DNA of 64,000 nucleotides from Sambucus nigra (taxonomy: Eukaryota > Streptophyta > Magnoliopsida > Dipsacales > Adoxaceae), in the NCBI GenBank assembly GCA_949130495.1, contig OX422211.1:337843504-337907503 (forward strand), read 5' to 3'. The notes under the pieces are model-generated. The model saw only the letters and a program-made list of their open reading frames with translations. It was not told where the DNA came from and did no database searches. A program made the position numbers and the translations under genes. Shown piece after piece: positions 35,400 to 47,060 of this stretch; within the stretch, counting starts at the first letter, position 1, and every line of letters starts with the position of its first letter.

Positions 35400-36906
35400 C
35401 GGGTTGGTCCATGTCTAGCATAGGATGCATTATCATTATCATATCATCTGATTCCTATTGATAAATTGTATCATTAGTTTGTTTTACTTTTGTTTATTTA
35501 TTATTTCGTTAAAAGAAAAAATTCCAAAAATATTTTCCTTTTTAGAAAATTTTTTAAAATCCCAAAAAGATTTTATTTTGATAAAATTTTTGAAAAATTC
35601 AAAAAGATTTTTTTTGCACCTTTTATGGATGAGCATTTAAGATAGTCGAGTCACAATTTCATTCCATTTTATCCATGTGACTACTTGATAGAGATTTGAG
35701 ACGCTACATCATTTCATCCATGTGCTTTACATTATTTGGAGTCTTTAAGATGTGATTAGTGATATCTTCCTACATGTTTGACTCCTATATCCTTTATTGC
35801 ACACATGCACGGCTATATTTGATTATTGCACTTGTCTATCTCATATTGGCTTGAGTGTTTCCATCTCAATTCTGTCTATACAACGTTCAATATGCGATAA
35901 AACTTGAAAAGATTGGATTGCATGTGAAAACCGTTTTGGTGAGACGGTGTGTTTAAATTGATAACGGGGAGGGGCTGCGAAAGGTAATCATCTATCCTTT
36001 GCGCAAAAGCCACCGTTAAAAAGGACCTAAAAAATTGAGGAATTTTATTATCCGAGTTCCAAAGAGGTTAAAAGATCCCCAAAAAAATTAAAGGCAATAA
36101 AAATCAATACATGCCAAACATGTGCCATTTAGGTTTCACCATCAATTCTCCAAAGTTTGAGAATTTAGCATACCTCTATTCAAAATATCTATCTGAGGGA
36201 GTTTGGTTGGAGAATGTTTAAACGGGTTTGCAATTCCTTGAAAGTCCTAAAAAGCATAAAATCGTTTTGGACATTATTAGTGTGGAAATCACTTTGAGCT
36301 TTGATTTGTTGATTTGATTAAGTCAATGTCTTATATTTCCATTCTTTTACACCAAAGGAAGCATTTGAGTTCATTCGTTAGGAATATCCAATATTCATCG
36401 TGCACATATGTCATGCTTGTATGCATTGATTTTCCTATCGAGTTTGATCACACCCCTTCATTAACGCTATCACCGACTTGGTTGTTTTGTGTTCATTCAT
36501 GGTGTGATTTAGTCCTTATGACACCCCACACTTGCTTGGTTGATTTATTTCTCTCATTTGCCTATTTGGGGATGTCATAAAAAAAGGGGAGAATGAATTA
36601 TCTTGTTATGGGGGAGTTTTGAAATTTTCAGTTTTCTCATAAATTGGTATATATGTTTATCTCATTTCAAACTCGATACGTCAATTGGTATTTGCTTTAT
36701 CTCATGTGTGTATGTACTACATGGATTATCATTGGATTGCACACCCTGATGAGAAAAGCATTGAGATTCCTGAAGATTTGAAGATCAAACGATGAAGTCT
36801 TATTCATATGTACCTTTTCAGTTTTGGGTTCATGGAAGGGTAGATTTGTATAGGCATTTTGATTCTTGATAATTCGGATTTTTTATGTTTGTTCTGGCAT
36901 AGACAT
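35400..36906 (+). other. El-6 non-coding 3' region with conserved boxes
   Basis: About 1.5 kb without coding potential. Box i CACACATGCAC is at 35800-35810, box ii AAAGCCACCGTTAAAAAGGA at 36006-36025, and box iii CTGAGGGAGTTTGGTTGG...GTTTGCA at 36193-36232. The same boxes lie in the same order in El-5 and El-8. Extra purine runs resembling polypurine tracts occur at about 36579-36592 and 36609-36617. Confidence 0.68.
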
Positions 36907-36917
36907 AGGGGGAGATT
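36907..36917 (+). other. El-6 polypurine tract
   Basis: 'agggggagatt' immediately before the 3' LTR. Confidence 0.88.
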
Positions 36918-37772
36918 TATAAGGACATTTTTTCCATCATTATTGTGTATGTCATAAGCCGTTACATCGTTGAAGTAATTCAAGCTCACATCATCTTCAA
37001 ACGGATCCGAATATCAAAGAAAGGAAGGAATCAGAGTTCTGGTCAGTCGTACCGGTCCGCCAGTTTTAAAAACCAATCGGTCCGCCCTCGGACCGATTCG
37101 CCTTGCTCTTGGACCAGTAGACCCCGGATCGAATGCAAACCGAAGAGACCTCTTACAAAAACGAACCGGTCCGACCTCGGACAGATCCGCCTCAGATCCG
37201 GACCGGTCCACCTGGGATAAAATTGTGCAGATCGTGGTCAAATTTTTAAGGGCTAGTTTTTTCTTTTATAAACCCACTACGAGGACTTGGTTTTAGAAGA
37301 CTTCTACACACGATTTTCAGAGTTGATAAACTCAAAGTCTTTACCTTTGTGTGTTACCAAAACTCATGTTTTGATTCACACAAATTTTCAAATCATTTTG
37401 TGAATCGTTTTGAAACCCTAGAACACAAACACTGTTTTGTTCATACCCTTGTGGAGAAGACCGTCCTTCTTCTTCATTGCTGCCCTCCTGGAAAGGGAAA
37501 CTTCCAGCCGTCGACTACAGATCCGACGCCTGCGAGTAATTCTGTGTCACTGTATTTTTCATTGTAATTCGAAATTGTATGTTACAATATTATAATGAAA
37601 ATAAATGGTTTTACCCCTTTGGGGGATTTTTCCTCACATGTGTGTGTTTTAATATCTCTTGCATGATTTCATATTATTTCAATCACACCTTGTTGCTTGT
37701 TTAAGGTTTATTTGGGTTGAACTGAGTTTGATTATTTAATTTCTTATTTGAATGCAAGCGCATACTCTTTCA
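36918..37772 (+). repeat. El-6 3' LTR
   Basis: 855 bp. It begins TATAAGG where the 5' LTR has TGTAAGG, and ends ...CTCTTTCA. The CCCTT duplication follows. Confidence 0.93.
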
Positions 37773-37777
37773 CCCTT
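37773..37777. repeat. El-6 target site duplication, right copy
   Basis: CCCTT, matching 29320-29324. Confidence 0.95.
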
Positions 37778-38006
37778 CAAACCCCTGACACGTCTTCTTG
37801 TACCAACCTCCACTTAGTCGATAATTTTGTAATCCACCGGAACCTTGGAATCCACCAATGAATCTTTTGGACAACCTTCAACCCTCGCTCAATGCCTTTC
37901 ACCGCAGTAAAACAACGAACTTCTTCTTTATGGGTTGTAGAAGTTAACCCAAATTCTTTTCTTCTTGGGTAGAAAAGTGAACCCGGTGCCAAACAAACTC
38001 CAAGAA

Positions 38007-38010
<4 letters not shown>

Positions 38011-38070
<60 letters not shown>

Positions 38071-38092
38071 TTTGTGTGTGTGTGTGTGTGTG
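38011..38092. repeat. (TA)n(TG)n microsatellite in El-5 5' LTR
   Basis: Counterpart of 24057-24146, with a longer TA part and a shorter TG part. Confidence 0.95.
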
Positions 38093-38340
38093 GTAATTGG
38101 AATAAACTAATATGGGTGTAAACAAAAGTGTTTAAGAATAATTTTCTTGAAAAACAAACACTCAAAACATGAACTTTTTCATAGAGGTATTAGGCTCTCA
38201 AAAACTCTCTCTAGAAATTGTAAAAGATGAAAAGGTTGGTTCCCACGCATATTAATTCTGGAAAAAGTTAGTGGGTCAAAAGAAGTGGGAACATGGAGAA
38301 AACTGCCAAAAACTACTAAAATATTTTCTGTTCGAAAATC

Positions 38341-38482
38341 TCGTCCGAACGAGATTTTTTGTTCGAACGAAGTCTCATTTGAACGACCCTTCTAATGAGG
38401 TTCCAGAGGCCAATTGGGAAAAGTCATTCGCAAACTTGTTCTAACAACATTCTCGTTCGAACGAAAAACTCGTTTGAACGAC
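38341..38482 (-). promoter_or_regulatory. Palindrome cluster in El-5 5' LTR
   Basis: Near-palindromes of the CTCGTCCGAACGAG and GTTCGAACGA type, at the place matching 24400-24552. Confidence 0.55.
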
Positions 38483-38858
38483 AATATCAAACGAAATCCC
38501 AAAAAGTTCATAATTCAATTTTAAGCCCAAATACTTGTTTAAGATTTCTAAAATTAACCTTCTGAAAATAAACTTCAGTTTAAAATAAAATTATACCCTT
38601 AAACATATGTTCCAAGTCTCCTACAAATATACATAGATTGCATTCATACCTTTTGGAGACAATGGAATACGGTGATATTGATGACGCATAAACTAGGCAC
38701 AAGAAATCGACAATTGATGTTCACTTGAAATGTTGGCCGCTATGTCTTCAACTTTATGAGTCATAAGCTTGAAAGGATACATCGTGAACACTATCCTATG
38801 ACTCAAATGTTTTTGTTCGGAATTGAGCCAACACTACATTAAGACTTGTGTCCTTACA

Positions 38859-39306
38859 AAACGACTTTATTGATTTAAAAAAAGAACATATTCAAATCCA
38901 ATAATAAATTTATCATGAAAAGTCATTTATCAACTTAAAAACATGAGTTTAACACACTTTAACCCACTAAAAGTTTGATATAATATTCTAATTTTTTCAT
39001 AAACTTTAATCTCAAGACTCACTTTAATCTTAATTTTAAGTCTGACAACATGGGGATATTAGCAACTAAGCTTGGATGAACACTACTACACTTTTAAGAC
39101 CCTCGATATTTAATAAATCATTCAAATATTATCATTAACTTAAACTACATAGGAGTGTAAGTTTTCCCACCTCGAGTGTAGTACCAAAATGGTTGGATTA
39201 AATGTCTAAGAAGATGGCAACCTCCCACCTCCTAAGGTGCCCTTAAAGAGGTTGCCTAGCTCCATCAAGATCATCTCCATGAAAGATCCATTAAGACACT
39301 CTTCAA

Positions 39307-39340
<34 letters not shown>

Positions 39341-40680
39341 ACCACCTCTAAAAGTCTTAGTTTGAAACCTCCCATTTAGTACTCAAACTTAACATTAGCC
39401 CTACACATAGGTTTAAATTTGCACAAAAGGGTCGTGTTAGTGCCTTAAGCCTAGGTTGATTTGGTGACTACAAGGAAAAGAGGATAATAATTTGGTGTGT
39501 CCTTCTTTTGCAAACTGTTTTTCGTTTAGGAGGGAATTTTCTACCCAAATAGTTGACCAAAAATTCATGAGAGGGAAGAAGGCATGTTGGTTTTATATAT
39601 ATAATATCTAAAAAATGAACCAACAGGTGGGTTTAAATTGTCAAGCCACGTTTCACAAGATAAGTAGTGCCCATTTCTCCATTGGTTTATAGCATATTGC
39701 ATCAATAATCTTATAGGAGGGTAGTGTGAATAGGGTCTGTGAATCAATGGATCTGGTAAGGAGTGACCAGCCTCAATGGACTCTACCTTTAAGGTCTTCA
39801 AGAGGTTTCAGAAGCAACACCTAGTAAAACCTTCCCTTTGTAGTAAAAATGGAGTCAAAAATGGAACCACCACTGTAAGAAGATGAACCTCACAAAAAAT
39901 AATAGTAACTTTGAGAAAAGAATCTACCGAGAAGGATGGCTATCAACGTTGGAATGAAAAAATAATAACTTAGCACTTAGAGAGAGAGCAAGGAGAGAAT
40001 ACTAGGTGGTCTGGTGTGATTTTGACAGAGTAACGGTATGACTTGAGTTTTTGACATCTGATTTGACCTCACCAATGGTCCTATTGATAGGTGAATACTA
40101 GAATTGGTTTGGGATTTTTCGGGTGCCAAACACAATCGAGAAATCTTAGAGGGACAAGATATACAATGTTCCTTTTGTCCCTACTAGGTTTGCAGATGCC
40201 TATCCCGTCGGACAAAAAACACTTAGTATAAACCAAAGTCAAAAAGGAAATATGTCTCCTAATGGAGACAAAATATATTATTTGATAAATATAATTTGAA
40301 ATGGTAAATTATTGTACAAACTTTGTAAACCTAAGAGTGGCCTCGAGAACCACCCTCTCTAAAATCATTTTATAAAAAAGTTCATTTCTTGTGAGCAGCC
40401 CCTTGGCTGCTCACCTCAGTTATGGTTAAGTGAGCTGTGTAAGGATTTGAGTAACTCCCAGAATCTCTCTACTAGTATTATATCTATCTTAAAGTGCTAA
40501 GTGATTGAGTTTGCCCAATAAACCTTTTTCCTGAGCCACCAAGGCAAAACTCCCTAGAGATCTCAACTGGCCTTTTTAACCCTATTTTCTCAAGTAGGCT
40601 ACCTATACAAAAAATAAAAATATAAGAACTTTGTTATTTTTTCTCGGTAAAAAATCTTAGGTAGGAAGCCACTCGAGGTG
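38859..40680 (-). other. El-4 left LTR, second part
   Basis: No gene was recognised on either strand. A (TA)n run lies at 39310-39338. A run of CT/GA words (agagagagagcaaggagaga) is at about 39977-40000. The right LTR is interrupted before this region, so it cannot be checked against a sister copy within the window. Confidence 0.45.
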
Positions 40681-41180
40681 GATATCCTGGCCCTATGTCT
40701 TTTCTATGGTAGGTCAATTGGGGTAGAGGGTCTACTCTACATGGGCCTCCTCACCCTTCCTCTATTTATGTAATATGTTAATTGGGGCAGTGGGATTTTC
40801 TCTCAATGAGTCCCCTTACCTTGGCCTTTTTATGTGGCATTAGTCTTCAGAGGAGGGGCTTGTCGTGATGGGAACTTCTCATCCTTACCTATTATCTATG
40901 GCCTTGTTCTTGGAACGAGGGGCTTCTAGTGATAGTCCTTCCTCATCCTTATTTACTCGATGTGACTTGGGCTTCGGGATGAGGGGATGCTCATGGTGAG
41001 CCCTCCTCATCCTTTCTTCATTTCTGAACCTAAGATTTTGGAACGAGGGGCCTCTCGTGGTAAGCCCCTCCTCATCCAACTGACCATTGACTTTGTCCTC
41101 AACATCTTTTAGAGGGGGTTTCTCGTGATGATCCCCCTCGCTATTTCCTTCTTTATATGGCACCACACATAGGACTAGTC
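40681..41180. repeat. Tandem array of ~64 bp units, seven copies
   Basis: A core 'gaggggc.tctcgtg.t.agcccctcctcatcctt' recurs with starts near 40724, 40786, 40853, 40917, 40981, 41045 and 41112, at spacings of 62, 67, 64, 64, 64 and 67 bp. Each unit contains an inverted pair (gaggggc / gcccctc) able to form a short hairpin. The unit length is not a multiple of three, so the 113-codon minus-strand frame across it is not a protein repeat. Confidence 0.85.
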
Positions 41181-42322
41181 CCCCCCTCTCTTTTCCATTT
41201 TTCTTGATAATTTTTGGCAGAGACACCCCCTTTATGCGGGCCTGCTGGCCAGCGTATTTTTCTTTAAGTGAATGAACGCCCCTCTATAACTCTATACTCA
41301 CGTGGAGGATCCCTTATCTTTCCTGTTCAATGTCAACATTTAACTCTCACTATTTGTTAACAATGACACACCTGGTCAATCTCCTATAATTTTTTACTAA
41401 GGGACCGTCCTTGCCTCTCTCCTCTTAGGAAACTAACGAACAAATATTCCTTTGTTGTTAAACTATTTGAAACCATTCCCGTTTATTTATATTATTAATA
41501 AACACTTGCTATGCTCCACATCGTGGGTATATATTTCTTTTTTTATTCATTTGCTTCTTCATGGTTTTTCACTTGGCCCTACTTTATTTCGTCCCAGTGA
41601 ACGATTTTTACAAACTAATACAACTTGACACTTATTTAAAAAATCCATAATCTACTTAAATCGATTGTGCACATATAACATCAATAAATTTTACATGTCT
41701 TACGCTAAATTCTTCTTGAATTAATATAATTTTTAATATTCGTATAGTTCTCTCATTTCGCCAATAGTGTCGAATAATTCCCATGCGATGTCGTAGATGC
41801 GACATGCAAATCTACATATGATCTCTAGAATATATGGTCATTTGTTTTGTCCTTCCAATCACCCTACACAATGTGTACAAGGTTCGGGACCTCCGAAAAA
41901 AATATCTTTATTTATTTATTTTTCTTTGCATGGTATTTTTTGTTATATTTTTAGGGTCCCAAATATGTGATCAAATTATTTTTTTGATCTTTCAATAGTC
42001 CTAAATAATTCGTGCAAAACTAGGTTTCGGCAGTGTCATGTACCGGCAAAATTGCAATTTGTTAAACTCAATCATGCAATGATTAGTTCTTCGCATCTTC
42101 ACATCAAACTTCACTAAAGTACTAATACCATTCATATGAACACATTTACCAACTCAAGCGAGCCATGCAACGTGAAACTTTCTTGTTTAACCCTTTGACA
42201 CAATGTGTCACTTTACGTACCTTTTCGATGTAATCCACTTATATATTTATTCCTCGAGTTTTCCTTCAAACTAAATACTTCATGTAACGTTAAGTACCTA
42301 TTTTATTGGGAGAGGTATTACA
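41181..42322 (-). other. El-4 left LTR, terminal part
   Basis: AT-rich DNA ending GGTATTACA at 42322. No coding potential was seen. Confidence 0.5.
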
Positions 42323-42335
42323 TTCTTCCTCCTTA
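42323..42335 (-). other. El-4 polypurine tract
   Basis: The minus strand reads taaggaggaagaa before TGTAATACC. Upstream on the minus strand is 'gaaatttcc', the same kind of lead-in as in El-2. Confidence 0.72.
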
Positions 42336-45013
42336 GGAAATTTCATAGTCATCATCTTAGGATTTATTTATCCAGTAAAATTTTTTTAATCATAGGGTAT
42401 CCTCAACGCTATAATCCAACCAAAATATTTCAACTACATCAGTTATCATAAATTTTAGCCAATCATGACAGACATTGAGGTCTTATTACTAATCCCAAGT
42501 ATGCCTAACTTATCCACCCAAACAATACCGTGAAAGAGTCTGTAGTGACCAAATATTTGTTATTGCCAAATGAAGTCATTATCACAAATCATTCATGCAT
42601 TAGGATTTACAAAACTATGTTTCCTCAAGCAATTTGAATCATGCCTGGCCTTGGTTGATACATCCTCAACATCAATAACTATTCACATCAATGATTTCGA
42701 GACAATCATTTGTCCTACGTGATTCTCATATTAACTTAGAGTCATCCTAGGTGTCACAACCCAAATATAAAAGAGTGACTACATCATCAATCAACACAAC
42801 CCTAAATGGGGTGAAGCACTAGCATATAATATTTCATCAATCTCTAATAATAATAACGTCTTAGAGTCAAAACCTCAAATTCACGATCTACATCGTAACT
42901 AACTAACCAGTTAGCTAATTAGTCTATTAAACTAAAGCTATCAAGTACACATTCTAACTACATGCAACAAGTCGTGAGACCATGCGTACACACTAATCGG
43001 TGTAAAATAAAGGTTCTTTCGAAGAAGAGCGTACTCATATACCATGATGAATCAACCTCAGCACGACCTACAACTGGAACAAAAACTTCCCGTTACTCGG
43101 ATCAAAGAAGACACAAGAAAATACAATAAATCAGGCAACTCCCACACCCGAATGAAATAATTGAATTTGAGAAACAAACCATGTCACACGAAGTATGAAT
43201 CACAACATACACTTAATGTCTAAAATTCTCTATATATACACATATGCTAAAGCCTTAGCCTAGCCACGTACCCTGTCTTGAATCATCAATCACGATTGTC
43301 CTTCTCTAAGGACACCGCCTTGCAAATTGATTGCCTTACAAAGAACAAACTCTAGTCTTGCCTCATTAAGACTAGGGTTACTCTTTATCCGTCATATAAA
43401 AGAGAAGTTATATTCCTCATTATTTAAGGTTAATCATTGACCTAACATACTCAAGTGTCCACAATCTCAATATGCAATTTTTAACTTTCAAACCTCGAGA
43501 TATTTCTCATCTAGTGAAACATAAAACTGATATAATTTTACCCTATGGACCATCGCTATAATCCTTATCAACGTCCTATGTGATCCCAAATCATAACCAT
43601 CGGACTAGTTACAATGACACCCCAATTTTTTCCATGCATTATCCATTCCTAATACCTAATGATTCTCCTCACTTAAGTCATACTAAGCGATACATGTAGA
43701 ACACGTCGGTGCTATAATCAGGCCTAAAACTCTATTCTAAGTGCTATCTCTAAAACCATGATGAATATCATCGTGTTCAAATTCTCCCAATTGCATAACC
43801 TAACACTTATCAACCTATTTTTGACATTATCTACAAAAGTAATATCATAACACAAGCTTACAAACAATCCATGGTACTAACCCCAAAGTATTGCCACAAA
43901 TGATATGACTAAACTGCATTACAATCATCAGTAGCTTATCATAACTATATAAACCTCAACACAATAAATTTTTTAACTCAATCATCTCCAATGATCATAC
44001 ACTTACTTGTCTAACAGTTATCATGACAAAATCCCATCAAGTTTAACAACTGATCATGGCCACTATTTCATTTCCTCAACGAATCAAACAAAAATCTCAA
44101 TCACTATATGTTTCACCATATATACTTTGCATTATAAGGAATCCAAAAATATCAACGAGAGATACCAACACCATCTTAGTACGTGGTACATAACCTTAAA
44201 TTCACCTTAACTAGGGAATGCCTATTACTTGTACTCATACTCCATTAGTTAAACCTTAGTACATATTTCCAATGAAAAATTAATAGGGATTCATATGCCT
44301 ATCCCAAAGGCTGGCCCAAAACTAAATTCATCATAACTCACTTAGTGCTATAAAACTTTTGGTAAGATATGGGACATCATGTATTTCCTATAACTTCAAG
44401 ACTCACACCACAACTCCATAAGAGATACTATTCCTCAATACCATATGATTATCTCTAAAACTATAAGTTAACACCATTATCCTTAACTAAGTCACAAGGA
44501 CTATTTAGGTTCACTCCGTTGTTACCTTAATTACCACGAGTATCTAAACCAAAGTCATAATCCAGCTACTTAAGCATTCTAATCTGCATAGAATCCACAC
44601 TTATAAATATACTACTTACTCACCTAATGTTGTAGATGAAGCTACAAGCTTTCCAGCTAAGATTCAACAAGAATTACTAGACGTTTCTAATACTACTATG
44701 GCTTCTCTAGTCATCAAGTTTCCACATAAAATCTCACACAAGACTATGGTATCATCGTTAATGTCTTATACTAACACCCATACTCACTAACATATCAACA
44801 TGAAAAATGCAGAAAAACATGAATGGCTACAAGCCTAGTTGTTTACCATCTTATACTGAGTTTCACATCGTGCTACTATCCTTGACATTATCATCATGAT
44901 ACATTCCTAAACCACCACCTGTCTAACATGACCAACACAAACCAACACTAATATTGAGAAGATATACTACCATCCTCACCATGTCACACTCGAAAGGAAT
45001 ATTGAACCTAAAT
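42336..45013 (-). other. El-4 internal region, no recognisable gene
   Basis: About 2.7 kb between the polypurine tract and primer-binding-site complements. Both strands were read for zinc knuckles, protease, RT and integrase words and none was found. It is AT-rich with many short open frames. It is either a non-autonomous element or too decayed to read. Confidence 0.5.
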
Positions 45014-45026
45014 ATCTGATACCAAC
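45014..45026 (-). other. El-4 primer-binding site
   Basis: The minus strand reads GTTGGTATCAGAT just inside the LTR start at 45028: tRNA-iMet type. Confidence 0.85.
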
Positions 45027-45426
45027 TTGTAATGCCCCGACCCGAATTTAAGTGTTTATAAAGGATCAACCAGATCCATCTTGCACGCTAATGATGAAGT
45101 GCAATTGAACAACCTAAATAATGTGTCTAATGAAGCTTTATTATTATTTAACATTACACTCATTAGAATGCAATTCTAATTTTCATTAAACTACGTGATG
45201 TTACCCAAGGGGAGTTCCCCCAAAGGCAGAGTAAATAGAACTACTAATGTAAATGCAAATTAAGTACTTACCTGTAGAATTTTCTCAAAATACGAGATCA
45301 CATGTAATGTACTGTAATAAAAGAGGGATTGAGACGAATCCTCGGTGGGAACTATACAGTCAAGTACAGAAACGAATTGCAGAAAAGAATAGTAACACAC
45401 TAAACTACATGTGTGTGAAAATATGT

Positions 45427-45606
<180 letters not shown>

Positions 45607-46652
45607 ACTAGCGGAATGCCCGTGACTGAAGGCACGGAGAAAATTTTCAAAGTACGTAATCATAAAACGTCGAATTTTTTTAAAGTACATTATTGAAACA
45701 CGACAAAAATTTCATTCCCCACCAAAACAGAATATAAATTTAAAAAAAAATTGGTCATAATCTCTTTTGATTATAGGATTATTCACCGTGCATGAAAAAT
45801 AACAAAGAGTCCAACAACATTATTTCAAATAGTCTAAATTCATCAAATTTGGACAAAAATCCGTTTGTTGATAGGACTATCCACCACCCTCTTTAAGAAA
45901 TAAAAAAATAGTACAACATTAAAACATACCTAATTTATCAATTAAAATATTATTTAATTCTCTAAAAGGGAAAATCAAACATCGACAAAATGTTATACAA
46001 ACAACTGACTATAATACATAAACAAATAATTAAATCTGGATCGACATAACTAATTCCGCAATCATCTCATTGAATTGTTCAACCGTCAATGTCACTACCT
46101 AAAGTACCTGCACATTGTATTGAGTTGCCAGTATAATTACTCGGTGAGAATAAAAAACAAAAAAATGGTACATATACAACATCCAAATTTCAAAACCTGA
46201 ATTATACGTTATTGAGAAGCAAATCTAATCTTAGACAAATCAACAATATATCTAGAACATGAATATCAAAGGATATTATATTAAATTCAATACTTTAATA
46301 GAGTAACTCAATCTTATGTAACTTGCAGTGCAATAATATTGAAGTAATAAATTAAAAATGCTACATACGATCAATTTGGGAACCACAATTTCAATTTTAC
46401 CCTTTCAATCATAATCCTAAACTCATGTTGAAAATATCATACACAAATTTTCACCACAGTTGTAGATAAGATTTACAATTCAACAATGTATATTTTTTTT
46501 AAATTATTGATCAATAATATTCCTAGAATATCAAAGGATGCTACAAAATTTAAACATTAAAAGTAAAGAAACCGCCCAACTCAATTCCATACCCACTACA
46601 CACATACCCAACTAATCTTCACAACCCCCAACCTAATCACACACACACACAC

Positions 46653-47060
46653 CAGTTCAACACGCACACTGTGCTCAGCCCCTCTACCTTATCGCAACCA
46701 TTACCCACTCAAATTAACCCCATTCCCTACCCATTTTCCATAACACCCCCTCTCCGACCCAGCTACCACCCCAGCCCATCCCCACTCAGCCCCCGCCCAT
46801 CACCCCCACTTGCTGCTACCTCCCCCCACCCCCACCCCCACCTGTTGATCCCCCCCCTCTCCGACCCACCTTCCACCCCAACCCGTCACCACTCAGCCCC
46901 TGCCACCACCCCCTACCAGCTGCTCCTCCCCGCCCCCGCCACCTGCTGCTACCCCCCCCCCCCCCGTCCACATGCTGCCCATCATCACTCAGCCCCCGCC
47001 CATCACCCCCACCTGCTGCTCCCCCCCCCCCCCACCCCACCCACCCACCTACTGCTACTG
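46653..47060. repeat. C-rich minisatellite (~100 bp units) inside El-7
   Basis: Three imperfect units are marked by CACTCAGCCC at 46783, 46890 and 46986 and by CCTCTCCGACCCA at about 46749 and 46857. Long C runs (up to 14) give G-quadruplex potential on the minus strand. The Pro/His/Ser-rich 133-codon plus frame is composition, not a gene. Confidence 0.85.

Larger units (their letters stand above)
29325..37772 (+). mobile_element. El-6: complete-structure Ty1/copia retrotransposon with broken genes
   Basis: LTRs of 860 and 855 bp, an iMet primer-binding site, gag, protease, integrase, RT and RNase H in copia order, a 1.5 kb non-coding tail, a polypurine tract, and a perfect CCCTT duplication make this the best-preserved element here. 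Pol wording (WLSKK at the RNase H start, AEYIAAGSCCTQLLWMKQ) resembles the SIRE/Maximus group; that lineage call is from memory of the family. Two frameshifts, a gag stop and four in-frame pol stops show it is inactive. It is the only member of its lineage here that carries pol. Confidence 0.93.
23206..38858 (-). mobile_element. El-5: gag-only Ty1/copia element (minus), carrying El-6
   Basis: The LTRs are 23206-24923 (1718 bp) and 28717-29324 plus 37778-38858 (1689 bp after removing El-6). A polypurine tract complement (24924-24938) and primer-binding-site complement (28704-28715) mark the inner borders. The internal region codes only for a broken Gag; protease, integrase, RT and RNase H are absent. 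It shares Gag organisation and a non-coding 3' module with El-6 and El-8. No 5 bp target duplication is visible (aagct left, aaacg right), so it may be recombinant or its flanks have decayed. Confidence 0.85.
28717..38858 (-). repeat. El-5 5' LTR, split by El-6
   Basis: The pieces 28717-29324 and 37778-38858 join to 1689 bp matching 23206-24923. The site of El-6 corresponds exactly to 23810-23814 in the uninterrupted copy. Confidence 0.9.
21308..42322 (-). repeat. El-4 3' LTR (left), split by El-5
   Basis: The pieces are 21308-23205 and 38859-42322. It begins TGTAATTCCC and ends ...GGTATTACA on the plus strand. The net length of about 5.3 kb is unusual and includes a 64 bp tandem array. Part of 39160-41240 could be a further insertion, because no right-LTR counterpart is visible for comparison. 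Confidence 0.7.

Noticed and set aside
35458..35640. Membrane-protein or env-like frame after El-6 pol
   Set aside because: 60 codons of Phe/Leu/Lys from a T-rich untranslated stretch; the matching El-8 region is also non-coding.
40885..41226. 113-codon charged minus-strand frame as a gene
   Set aside because: It runs across the 64 bp array, whose period is not a multiple of three, so there is no repeated protein unit.
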